From the NCBI GenBank assembly GCA_023392225.1, contig JAEVZM010000117.1, forward strand, positions 1-7,494: 7,494 nucleotides of DNA, read 5' to 3'. Position numbers and translations under genes: made by a program. The stretch comes from Pseudomonadota bacterium (lineage in GTDB: Bacteria > Pseudomonadota > Alphaproteobacteria > Rhizobiales > Kaistiaceae). Of the stretch, positions 1 through 5,388 are shown piece after piece; positions within the stretch are counted from its first letter, which is position 1, and every line of letters starts with the position of its first letter. The notes under the pieces are model-generated. The model made no database searches, had not been told where the DNA came from, and saw only the letters and a program-made list of their open reading frames with translations.

Positions 1-63
1 TCACCTGCCCCTCCTCCGATCCCCTCCTCCCGCAAGCCAGAAACGGACGCCCAGGGCCTTTCC

Positions 64-1332
64 ATGCGTATCCTCTGCGTTGCCGCCTACCGCAGCAATC
101 ATGCCGACCGCCATCTGCAGCTCCTCGGCCGGGCCGGCTTCGACGTCCATCTGGCTGAGGTGAACCCACCCGTCGACACGGTGCCGCCGATCGCGGGCGT
201 CACCCACCACAAGCCCACCGAGGAGCATTACGCCCGGCCGCGGGAGGAGCGCCCGCTGGAGCCCCCGCCGCGCCTTCGCGACCGGCTCTTCCGGAGGGCG
301 CCCCGGCGGCTCCCCCCGGACCGGGAGGCCCATCTCCTCCGGCTTGGCGATCCCGCCGCCTTCCGCTTCCATCAAAGCCGCGCCGATGGGGCGGCGCATT
401 GGGTCGCGGGTCTCCTCGACATGCTTCGCCCCGACGTCCTCCACTCCTTCGCCCTCCACCAGGCGAGCTTCATGACGATGGTGGCCCGGGACCGCAGCGC
501 GGTGTCGCCGGTCTGGATCGTCAGCAACTGGGGTTGCGACATCCACCACTTCGGCCAGCACCCGCGGCTCCGGGACGACTACGGACCGGCGATCCGCTGG
601 ACCCTCGCCGAAGCCGATGGATACTTCGCCGAGACCCGGCGCGACGACGCGCTCGCCCGCCGGTTCGGCTTCACCGGCAAGACGCTCGCCATCGCGCCGA
701 TCGGCGGCGGCTTCGACATCGATCGCTATGCGAGCCTCCGGAGCGGCGAGCCGCCGTCCCGCCGAAGGCTGATCATGCTGAAGGGCTACCAGGGCCAGGA
801 TTCGGGGCTGATGGTCGGCCGGGCGCTGACCGCGATCGAGGCGCTCGCCAAGGCCGCCCCGGCGCTTGGCGGCTACGAGCTCAACCTCTATGCGGCGCCC
901 GAGCAGCGGGTCCAGGACGCCGCCCTCGCGCTGCAGGCGGAGCATGGCATCCCGCTCCGGATCCATCCGCACCTGCCCTATGACGACCTCATGCGGCTCC
1001 ACGGGCAGGCGCGCTTCTCGATCGGCAACAGCGAGACGGATGGCATCGCCACCTCCGCCATCGAGGCGATGCTGATGGGCAGCGTCCCGGTGCAGAGCGA
1101 CACCAGCGCCCTGCCGGAATGGATCGAGGCCGACGGCGCGCTGATGGTCCGCCATGACGACGCGGAGTCGATCGCCGAGGCGATCCGCCGCGCGGCCACG
1201 GACGACGCCTTCGTCGACCGGGCCGCCCGCAGCAACGACGTGTCGCTCCGGCAGCGCTTCTCGTCCGAGGCCGTCGATCACCGCATCGTCGAGATGTACC
1301 GGAAGGCGGCCACCCTCCGCCGCCGGCGATAG
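64..1332 (+). CDS. GT-B fold glycosyltransferase (GT4-like), 422 aa
   Basis: Probable cytoplasmic glycosyltransferase that moves a sugar from a nucleotide-sugar donor to an unknown acceptor, perhaps for a surface polysaccharide. The N-terminus (MRILCVAAYRSNH) is a typical first strand and loop of the GT-B acceptor domain; SNWGCD lies at residues 154-159. The donor domain starts near 235 with LIMLKGYQG and contains SETDGIATSAIEAM (323-336) followed by GSVPVQSDTSALPEW. In GT4 enzymes this segment is the E-x7-E motif; here the first position is Asp326 and the second Glu334, a D-x7-E form that I recall from a related subgroup. Length fits a full enzyme. I chose ATG at 64 because it starts the first beta strand and AGGG (53-56) lies 7 nt upstream. 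The frame stays open to the window edge, so a longer N-terminus is not excluded. No neighbouring polysaccharide gene is visible. Substrate cannot be told from sequence. Confidence 0.9.
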   Translation: MRILCVAAYRSNHADRHLQLLGRAGFDVHLAEVNPPVDTVPPIAGVTHHKPTEEHYARPREERPLEPPPRLRDRLFRRAPRRLPPDREAHLLRLGDPAAFRFHQSRADGAAHWVAGLLDMLRPDVLHSFALHQASFMTMVARDRSAVSPVWIVSNWGCDIHHFGQHPRLRDDYGPAIRWTLAEADGYFAETRRDDALARRFGFTGKTLAIAPIGGGFDIDRYASLRSGEPPSRRRLIMLKGYQGQDSGLMVGRALTAIEALAKAAPALGGYELNLYAAPEQRVQDAALALQAEHGIPLRIHPHLPYDDLMRLHGQARFSIGNSETDGIATSAIEAMLMGSVPVQSDTSALPEWIEADGALMVRHDDAESIAEAIRRAATDDAFVDRAARSNDVSLRQRFSSEAVDHRIVEMYRKAATLRRRR

Positions 1333-1987
1333 GTCCCGGACGCCACTCCGGCGGCAGTCAGCGGAAGGCGGAACGGGCGAAGCGCGCTCCGCCCGTTGCC
1401 GTGGCAGCGCGTGGAATCACGATGCCGCGGCATGCGGGTTCGCCCGGTCAGCGCCCGCCATCTCTCCCCGCCTTTCCCACGCAATCCCGCAGCGTCCCGC
1501 CAGCCTTATCCCCGTCGCCGAATCCGGGCGTACACTTCGCCCGTCCCTTCCCTGCCGAGGGCGGCGCCTGGTACCGGCGCCTCGCGTCGCGGGCGGGGAC
1601 CGGCGCCCGCGCCGGCGGAATCCCGAAGGGTCGAAAGGCCCGGCGGGTCCGGCCGCCGTCCCGGGGTGCCGCCCGGAAGGCCCGCCGGCATTACGACCGG
1701 CTGTGCGGAGCGCGCACCTTAAGGGCGTCCGGCCTGCCGCACCCAGACTCGCGGCGAGGCGGGGCGTTCCGGAGAGCGGACCGGGTGGCGACAAGTCGCC
1801 GTGGCGGGTGCCCGTCGTGCGCCCATCGAACTTTCGTGGCGTCCGCCGGGCGCCCGCCAACCTCGGCGCGGGGGCTCCGCGCAACGAGACGACCGCACCA
1901 CCCGGCGCTTCCGGCGCGCGGCAACGATGGCGGCTGCGCCGGGTCCTGGGGGGCGACGCGCGATGGCGGACGGGAAGATGCGGAGGC
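1333..1987. other. Gene-free GC-rich intergenic region with palindromes
   Basis: About 650 bases lie between the 3' ends of two convergent transcription units. Several frames are open on both strands, but their translations are Arg/Pro/Gly/Ala-rich with no family motif, no convincing ribosome binding site and no signal peptide, as expected by chance at this GC content. Besides the hairpin at 1372-1397 I see a perfect 12-bp palindrome ATGCCGCGGCAT (1422-1433), arms CCGGCGC/GCGCCGG at 1600-1615 with a 2-nt spacer, and GGCGA-CAAG-TCGCC at 1787-1800. ACCGGCGCC occurs twice, at 1573 and 1599. I see no tRNA, RNase P RNA or tmRNA signature, though a less conserved RNA cannot be excluded by eye. Confidence 0.6.
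1372..1397 (+). terminator. GC-rich hairpin after the glycosyltransferase gene
   Basis: Arms AACGGGCG (1372-1379) and CGCCCGTT (1390-1397) are perfect complements. Between them an A/C mismatch flanks AGCGCGCT, itself a palindrome, so the element folds as one long stem with a single mismatch. It starts 39 nt after the stop codon. There is no T-run after it, so it could be a weak or Rho-assisted terminator or a 3'-end stabiliser. Confidence 0.4.
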
Positions 1988-2284
1988 CTACTCCGGCGGC
2001 AGCTCGCCGCCGACCTCGACGGTCTTGGCCTGCTTGTCATAGACGCAGATGACGGCGATCTCGGCGTCGGCGCCCTTGGCCTTCCCGCTCACCAGCGCGA
2101 GGCCGTAGCTCTCCGATCCATAGGGGTCGACCCGCGCCGTCGCGGACGCGAACTGGGGCGCGGCTGCTTCGAGGCAGGCCGCCGACACCTCGTCCTGGAA
2201 CGCCGCCCAGGCTTCGTCCGAGGAGGCCGCGGCGGGGGTTGCGAGTGCGGTAACGATGGCAAGAGCGGCGAGAGAGGCGCGCAT
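1988..2284 (-). CDS. Small exported protein of unknown function, 98 aa
   Basis: Not assigned to a named family. The first 20 residues form a classic Sec signal peptide (MRASLAALAIVTALATPAAA, then SSDEAW), so the mature product is about 78 residues in the periplasm. It has two cysteines, Cys37 (SAACLEA) and Cys80 (AVICVYDK), which could form one disulfide. A central VDPYGSESYGLALVSGKAKGAD segment (52-73) and a C-terminal IAVICVYDKQAKTVEVGGE strand pair suggest a small alpha/beta domain; I recall similar short proteins in Hyphomicrobiales but know no function. It lies 36 nt downstream of the 133 aa gene on the same strand, so the two are probably co-transcribed. The ribosome binding site is weak (GGACGA about 6 nt before ATG), which fits translation coupled to the upstream gene. 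The signal peptide makes this frame much more credible than the others overlapping it. Confidence 0.8.
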   Translation of the reverse strand: MRASLAALAIVTALATPAAASSDEAWAAFQDEVSAACLEAAAPQFASATARVDPYGSESYGLALVSGKAKGADAEIAVICVYDKQAKTVEVGGELPPE

Positions 2285-2320
2285 GGCGGTTCGTCCAATG
2301 CTGGTGGGGGAGGATCGGGA

Positions 2321-2722
2321 CTAACCGGCGCCGACGCCGAGAGGTTCCGTCACGCCGTCGGCCAGCGCCGCCAGGCACCGCGCGATGGCGGCCACCTCCG
2401 CCTCGGGCCATTCGGCGCGGAAGTCGGCCCGCTCCGCGATGTCCCGGGGGATCGCGAGGGATACGGCCCCGTCCGCGGCGAGCGCGAACAGGCGCGGCAG
2501 CACGGCGCGCACGTCGTCCGCCACCCGTCCCGAGAGCGACGGCGGCAACGAGGCGACATAGGCCATGAGAAGAGGGAGGGGAATCTCGGCCGGCGGGGTT
2601 ACGCGCAGCAGCCGCTTCTCCAGGGGGCCGATCCCGTCGGCCGCCTCGAGGCATCCGCCCTCGAACCGATAGCGTCCGAAGGCGTCGTAGCACCCTGCCA
2701 GAGCAGCTTGCACTTCTTCCAT
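2321..2722 (-). CDS. Uncharacterised soluble protein, 133 aa
   Basis: No named function. The protein appears cytoplasmic, with no signal peptide or membrane segment, and is mainly helical. The N-terminal GCYDAFGRYRFEGGC (10-24) and the central VRAVLPRLFALAADG (71-85), followed near the C-terminus by WPEAEVAAIARCLAAL (105-120), recall a widespread family of uncharacterised proteins with YDAF-RY, LPRLFEL and EAERAAIRAFL segments; this is from memory. Two starts are in frame. GTG at 2728 would sit only 3 nt from the GGGAGG ribosome binding site (plus-strand 2732-2737), while ATG at 2722 sits 9 nt from it, so I chose ATG. The gene follows rpsU by 102 nt with a strong hairpin between, and precedes the exported 98 aa gene by 36 nt. 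A 16-nt palindrome lies just upstream of its ribosome binding site. No role linked to the ribosome can be inferred. Confidence 0.77.
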   Translation of the reverse strand: MEEVQAALAGCYDAFGRYRFEGGCLEAADGIGPLEKRLLRVTPPAEIPLPLLMAYVASLPPSLSGRVADDVRAVLPRLFALAADGAVSLAIPRDIAERADFRAEWPEAEVAAIARCLAALADGVTEPLGVGAG

Positions 2723-2737
2723 GCCCACCTGCCTCCC

Positions 2738-2753
2738 GACTCGCAGGCGAGTC
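2738..2753 (-). promoter_or_regulatory. Perfect inverted repeat upstream of the 133 aa gene
   Basis: GACTCGC and GCGAGTC are perfect 7-nt arms with a 2-nt spacer. The repeat abuts the ribosome binding site (2732-2737) of the 133 aa gene. As RNA it can fold as GACTCG-CCTG-CGAGTC with a four-base loop. It could be an operator, a small translational hairpin, or chance; no promoter hexamers are obvious near it. Confidence 0.3.
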
Positions 2754-2792
2754 TAGGAAGGATGGGCGATGCGAGCTGTGAACGACGTCTCA

Positions 2793-2812
2793 GGCCCCGC
2801 CGGAGCGGGGCC
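2793..2812 (-). terminator. Hairpin terminator candidate after rpsU
   Basis: Perfect 8-bp all-G/C stem, GGCCCCGC and GCGGGGCC, with a four-base loop, starting 12 nt after the rpsU stop. On the minus strand it is followed by TGAGACGTCGTT, so there is no real T-run. It probably terminates or trims the rpsU message, perhaps partially, leaving read-through into the two small downstream genes. Confidence 0.55.
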
Positions 2813-2824
2813 GCACGCGATCGA

Positions 2825-3076
2825 TCAGAAACCGCCGGTGCGGCGGGCGACGATGCGCTTCTTCGGTGCCGGCAGAAGGCCTTCGCGCTGCGCCTGCTTG
2901 CGGGCCAGCTTCCGGGCGCGGCGGACGGCCTCGCCCTTCTGGCGGGCGCGCTCCTCGGACGGCTTCTCGTAATAGCGCTTGCGCTTGATCTCGCGGAAGA
3001 TGCCCTCGCGCTGCATCTTCTTCTTGAGGACCTTCATGGCCTGGTCGACGTTGTTGTCGCGAACGAAAATCTGCAC
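2825..3076 (-). CDS. rpsU: Small ribosomal subunit protein bS21, 83 aa
   Basis: bS21 is a small basic protein of the 30S platform, near the 3' end of 16S rRNA, and helps initiation at the Shine-Dalgarno helix. The family signature is clear: VRDNNVDQAMKVLKKKMQREGIFREIK (residues 5-31), then YYEKPSEERARQKGEAVRRARKLARKQ with many Arg and Lys. The E. coli protein is about 71 residues; the extra basic tail (GLLPAPKKRIVARRTGGF) resembles the longer C-termini usual in Alphaproteobacteria. The start is GTG, not ATG: GGAG within AAAAGGAG lies 9 nt upstream and the MQIFVRDNN N-terminus is the conserved beginning. The gene stands apart from the usual dnaG/rpoD context, with two unknown small genes downstream and a divergent unit upstream. 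Its leader holds two perfect stem-loops, the nearer one just before the ribosome binding site, which may allow translational control. Confidence 0.97.
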   Translation of the reverse strand: MQIFVRDNNVDQAMKVLKKKMQREGIFREIKRKRYYEKPSEERARQKGEAVRRARKLARKQAQREGLLPAPKKRIVARRTGGF

Positions 3077-3082
3077 TCAGTG

Positions 3083-3162
3083 GCTCCTTTTCCCGCGGAA
3101 ACGACCCGCGGCGAGAATCGGGTGATCGGTGCGCCACCGGCTCGTCGAAGAAACCTCGACGA
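3083..3162 (-). promoter_or_regulatory. rpsU leader with two stem-loops and ribosome binding site
   Basis: On the minus strand the leader contains a perfect 7-bp stem TCGTCGA/TCGACGA (3142-3162) with a 7-nt loop, then a 6-bp stem CCGCGG/CCGCGG (3093-3111) with a 7-nt loop, then the ribosome binding site AAAGGAG (3083-3089). The second stem ends 3 nt before the ribosome binding site, so its folding could affect initiation. Autoregulation of an r-protein through its leader is well known for other r-proteins, but I know of no described alphaproteobacterial rpsU leader, so any control here is inference. A 10-bp palindrome TTGGCGCCAA (3215-3224) lies further upstream; promoter hexamers are not clear. 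Confidence 0.4.
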
Positions 3163-3244
3163 CCAACCAATGTGGAAGCTGCCAGGGCGATGCTTTGGGC
3201 GGCAAAATAGTCCCTTGGCGCCAATTATTCCAGCGCTTGGCTCG

Positions 3245-3273
3245 AAAAAACTGCCCGGCCGCTCGCGCCGGGC
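3245..3273 (-). terminator. Canonical intrinsic terminator on the minus strand
   Basis: Reading leftward: GCCCGGC (3273-3267), a 7-nt loop, GCCGGGC (3259-3253), two bases, then six T (3250-3245). This perfect G/C stem plus T-run is the best terminator in the window. In the plus direction no T-run follows the stem, so it acts on the minus strand only. No minus-strand gene lies upstream of it: the next sequence to the right is the plus-strand 64 aa gene. It must therefore end an unannotated RNA, attenuate a long rpsU leader, or block antisense transcription. Confidence 0.7.
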
Positions 3274-3323
3274 GTCACCGTGGCGGCGAAAACCCGCGAA
3301 AGCCTTGGAACACTGCGGGGAAA
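3245..3323 (-). ncRNA. Candidate small RNA or rpsU attenuator transcript
   Basis: A leftward transcript is implied by the terminator at 3245-3273. A possible -10 element AATAAT (plus-strand 3330-3335, five of six matches to TATAAT) would start it near 3323 and give an RNA of about 79 nt. The -35 side is poor (GTTTCA with a 16-nt spacer). The candidate overlaps the rightward promoter of the 64 aa gene on the opposite strand. The right boundary is a guess. If transcription passes the terminator, the same RNA would run into the rpsU leader, making this an attenuator instead. Confidence 0.27.
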
Positions 3324-3332
3324 CGCTGCATT
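3307..3332 (+). promoter_or_regulatory. EcfG-like promoter before the 64 aa gene
   Basis: GGAAC (3307-3311) is followed after 17 nt by CATT (3329-3332). The known EcfG consensus of the alphaproteobacterial general stress response is GGAAC, 16-17 nt, CGTT; here one base of the second box differs. An RpoD reading is also possible: TTGGAA (3305-3310), 18 nt, CATTAT (3329-3334), four of six matches each. Either gives a short leader of about 20 nt before the ribosome binding site GGAGG (3345-3349). Confidence 0.4.
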
Positions 3333-3357
3333 ATTCTCACGACCGGAGGCGTGAAAC

Positions 3358-3552
3358 ATGACCCAGGAACGCAAGGACAAGACCGAAAACCAGCCCGCGG
3401 AGACGCCGGACAAGGACGTCGGCAGCGGCGTTCCGACCCCGGTTCGCCCCGCTGGACCAGAATCGATGCGGGATCCGCCCAAGACCTGGGACGAGGTCGA
3501 CCAGTCGGAGGACGAATCGTTTCCGGCGAGCGATCCGCCGGCGAACTACTGA
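3358..3552 (+). CDS. Small acidic ESFPASDPP-motif protein, 64 aa
   Basis: A short, hydrophilic and probably disordered cytoplasmic protein. The N-terminal half is rich in Lys, Glu, Pro and Thr; the C-terminus carries DESFPASDPPANY (52-64). The ESFPASDPP ending is a motif I recognise from many small uncharacterised alphaproteobacterial proteins, which supports this as a real gene despite its size. No biochemical function is known to me. The start is well supported: ATG with GGAGG 8 nt upstream. It is the first gene of a probable two-gene unit, with the next start 8 nt after its stop. The GGAAC-type element upstream suggests, as inference, induction under general stress. It is divergent from rpsU across 281 nt. 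A frame continuing through it in another register belongs to the next gene's upstream sequence and is not coding. Confidence 0.82.
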   Translation: MTQERKDKTENQPAETPDKDVGSGVPTPVRPAGPESMRDPPKTWDEVDQSEDESFPASDPPANY

Positions 3553-3560
3553 CGGGCGCC

Positions 3561-4010
3561 TTGCGCGCCACGCTGGCCGGGCTCGCCCTGCTCCTCGCCG
3601 CGGGGCCGTCGGCACTGGCCGGTGATGCCCCCCTCCTCGGCGTCGGCTTCGCCCAGGCCGAGGAAGGCACTTGGTGGTGCCATGGCGAGACCGTCGGGGC
3701 GACGCTCGATTGCGCCCGCCAGCGGTGTCTGGCGGAGAGCGGCGGGCAGGACTGCGTGGCGACGCGCTGGTGCTTTCCCGCCGGCTGGTCGGCGTTGATG
3801 GTGGCCTGGCTGCCGGAGTTCCACACCACCCACGTGCTCTGCGGCATGCCGGGGCCCGAGGCCGCGGCGGCCGCCGCCCGCGGCATCTGCGAGGCCGGTG
3901 CCGAGTTCAGCCGCTGCGAGCTGATGCTGACCATCGACCCGGGTGGCACCGAGCATCCCGTGGCCGACAGCTCCTGGCCGGGCGGGGCCGCGCTCGGGAC
4001 ACCCGACTGA
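3561..4010 (+). CDS. Exported cysteine-rich protein of unknown function, 149 aa (TTG start)
   Basis: The N-terminus is a Sec signal peptide (MRATLAGLALLLAAGPSALA, cleavage near residue 20, then GDAPLLG). The mature part has eight cysteines (40, 51, 56, 65, 71, 94, 110, 119), an even number that fits four disulfides in the periplasm. Its layout, LLGVGFAQAEEGTWW with C..C spaced repeats and an AAAAAARGICEAG helix, loosely resembles the DUF4189 class of small Cys-paired exported proteins; this is a weak, memory-based likeness. The start is uncertain: no ATG or GTG precedes the signal peptide in this frame after the upstream stop, and TTG at 3561 is the only standard start that places the signal correctly. 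The ribosome binding site is poor (GACGGG close upstream), so translation is probably coupled to the 64 aa gene ending 8 nt before. The product ends at a TGA followed by two small hairpins. Confidence 0.72.
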   Translation: MRATLAGLALLLAAGPSALAGDAPLLGVGFAQAEEGTWWCHGETVGATLDCARQRCLAESGGQDCVATRWCFPAGWSALMVAWLPEFHTTHVLCGMPGPEAAAAAARGICEAGAEFSRCELMLTIDPGGTEHPVADSSWPGGAALGTPD

Positions 4011-4015
4011 GCCTT

Positions 4016-4061
4016 GTGACGGAGGTCACTCGGGGACCAGTTTTGGCGGAAACTCGCCAAA
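4016..4061 (+). promoter_or_regulatory. Two small hairpins between the 149 aa and 378 aa genes
   Basis: GTGAC-GGAG-GTCAC (4016-4029) begins 5 nt after the upstream stop. TTTGGCG (4042-4048) and CGCCAAA (4055-4061) form a perfect 7-bp stem with a 6-nt loop. Neither is followed by a T-run. They may weakly end the upstream message or serve as protein-binding palindromes for the 378 aa gene. The rest of this 158-nt gap shows only a poor promoter candidate, TTGCCC (4081-4086), 18 nt, AATATG (4105-4110). Confidence 0.3.
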
Positions 4062-4168
4062 GTTCGACCGTGTTGCAGCCTTGCCCTTGTCGTCAAGTCC
4101 GGCGAATATGCGCCCCGACCGGCTACGGCACCCACATCCGACGCCAACAAACCCCTGAGGAGAACTCC

Positions 4169-5305
4169 ATGTCCCCCAATTTCCGTCGCTTCGCCATGGG
4201 CGGAGCCGCCGTCATTCTGGTCTATGGCGCTGCGCCGGCCTTCGCGGCCGATGCCAACCAGATTGCCGAAGCGCTGGTCGCGGCCATGACCGCCTCGGGC
4301 GAGTCGAAGGTCACCTATGACAACGCCAGCGCCGCCGGCGACGACGTCAGCATCACCAATCTCCAGGTCAGCGGCGACGACGGCTCGGCGATCACCATCC
4401 CGACCGTGTTCATCACCAATGCCCAGCCGCGCGATCCCGGCGGCTTCACGGCCAACGCGATCAGCTTCGACAATGCGAAGATGATCAGCGAAGACAACAC
4501 CATCACCTGGGGCTCCGCCTCGGCCACCGACACGCTCGTCCCCTCGGCGGCGGAGATCAAGTCGAAGGCCAAGGTCCGCCCGTTCAGCACGATGAACATC
4601 GCCAACATGAAGGTGAGCGGCGGCGACCTGCCGGTGCCGCTCGAGATCGCCAATATCGGCGTCGCCGTCGACCTCGACGAAGGCGGCCTGCCGCGCGACT
4701 TCGCCCTTAACGTCGCCTCGATCAACATTTCGCCCGAGCTCGTCGCCAATGCCGACAGCGACTTCAAGCAGCTCGCCGAGGGCCTGGGCTACGACAGCTT
4801 CGTCATCAACGTTCAGGTCGAGGGCGGCTACGAGACCGCGAAGGACCGCCTGACGCTGCGCACCTTCGCCATCGACGCGCCCGAGGTCGGCAAGTTCTCG
4901 CTCGCCGGCACCATCTCGGACGTCAAGGCCAGCGACCTCGCCACCGACCAGAGCCCCGATGCCCTCGCCAACGGCAAGCTCGAGAACCTGACCATCCGCT
5001 TCGACAATGCCGGCGTGGTGGAGCGGGCCCTCGACATGCAGGCCAAGATGATGGGCGCCAGCCGCGAGGACATCGTCGCCCAGCTCAACGGCGCCCTGCC
5101 CTTCATGCTCAACGCGCTCAACAACCCGTCCTTCCAGGAGAAGGTCGCCAAGGCCGCCCAGACGTTCCTGTCGGACCCCAAGTCGATCACCATCACCGCG
5201 AGCCCGGCCGCGCCGGTCCCGTTCCAGCAGATCATGGGTAGCGCGATGACCGCCCCCCAGAGCCTGCCGGACACGCTCGCCCTCGACGTGACCGCCAACA
5301 ACTAA
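4169..5305 (+). CDS. Exported paralogue A of a tandem pair, 378 aa, unknown function
   Basis: Exported protein with a Sec signal peptide: basic NFRRFAM, a hydrophobic stretch, then AAPAFA cleaved near residue 26. The mature protein has no cysteines or membrane segments and alternates short beta-like stretches such as VSITNLQVSG, ITIPTVFITNA and NIANMKVSG. An N-terminal region (about 40-150) and a C-terminal region (about 174-378) are both recognisable in the next gene. Landmarks are LPRDF (174-178), LGYD (206-209), KFSLAGTISDV, LTIRFDNAGVVERALDMQAKM, ALPFMLNALNNPSFQEKVA and SITITASPAAPVPF (339-352). I recall such proteins as hypothetical in Alphaproteobacteria and can give no function; an envelope or lipid-related role would be a guess. 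The start is firm: ATG with GAGGAG 6 nt upstream. It ends in TAA, followed at once by a perfect stem-loop before paralogue B, 83 nt away, so the two are probably one transcript. Confidence 0.92.
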   Translation: MSPNFRRFAMGGAAVILVYGAAPAFAADANQIAEALVAAMTASGESKVTYDNASAAGDDVSITNLQVSGDDGSAITIPTVFITNAQPRDPGGFTANAISFDNAKMISEDNTITWGSASATDTLVPSAAEIKSKAKVRPFSTMNIANMKVSGGDLPVPLEIANIGVAVDLDEGGLPRDFALNVASINISPELVANADSDFKQLAEGLGYDSFVINVQVEGGYETAKDRLTLRTFAIDAPEVGKFSLAGTISDVKASDLATDQSPDALANGKLENLTIRFDNAGVVERALDMQAKMMGASREDIVAQLNGALPFMLNALNNPSFQEKVAKAAQTFLSDPKSITITASPAAPVPFQQIMGSAMTAPQSLPDTLALDVTANN

Positions 5306-5306
5306 A

Positions 5307-5329
5307 CCGAGCCGGCGGCAGCGGCTCGG
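5307..5329 (+). terminator. Intercistronic stem-loop between the paralogues
   Basis: CCGAGCCG (5307-5314) and CGGCTCGG (5322-5329) form a perfect 8-bp stem with a 7-nt loop. It starts 2 nt after the TAA of the 378 aa gene. No T-run follows, so partial termination or protection of the upstream message from 3' decay is more likely than full termination. Either would give different amounts of the two products. Confidence 0.42.
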
Positions 5330-5388
5330 CTAGCCAGAGGCATCGCAGCCGGGTCGCTCGCGGCAAACCCGTCCGTGGAGTGACTGAA

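Noticed and set aside
1..1281. 426-codon open frame on the minus strand opposite the glycosyltransferase
   Set aside because: It mirrors the plus-strand gene, has no family motif, and the plus frame has clear GT-B motifs and a plausible ribosome binding site.
1434..1447. GGTTCG resembling a tRNA T-arm
   Set aside because: The flanking stem leaves only a four-base loop and no acceptor, D or anticodon arm can be drawn.
1417..2040. 207-codon minus-strand frame in the gene-free region
   Set aside because: Composition is dominated by Arg, Pro, Gly and Ser, there is no motif, and it overlaps the end of the better supported 98 aa exported protein.
2037..2693. 218-codon minus-strand frame overlapping the 133 aa and 98 aa genes
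   Set aside because: It is a frame-shifted shadow of both; the real frames have a good ribosome binding site and a signal peptide respectively.
1154..3361. 735-codon open frame on the plus strand
   Set aside because: It runs across a gene end, a gene-free region and three minus-strand genes including rpsU. Its translation is Arg/Pro/Gly-rich with no recognisable domain: a chance frame at high GC.
4048..4074. Second EcfG-like promoter before the 378 aa gene (GGAAA followed by CGTG)
   Set aside because: Both boxes differ from GGAAC and CGTT at key bases, and GGAAA is part of a hairpin loop.
3275..4150. 291-codon minus-strand frame opposite the 64 aa and 149 aa genes
   Set aside because: It would be fed into the orphan terminator, but its translation has no coherent domain and it lies opposite two better supported genes. 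An RNA is a more sensible source for that terminator.
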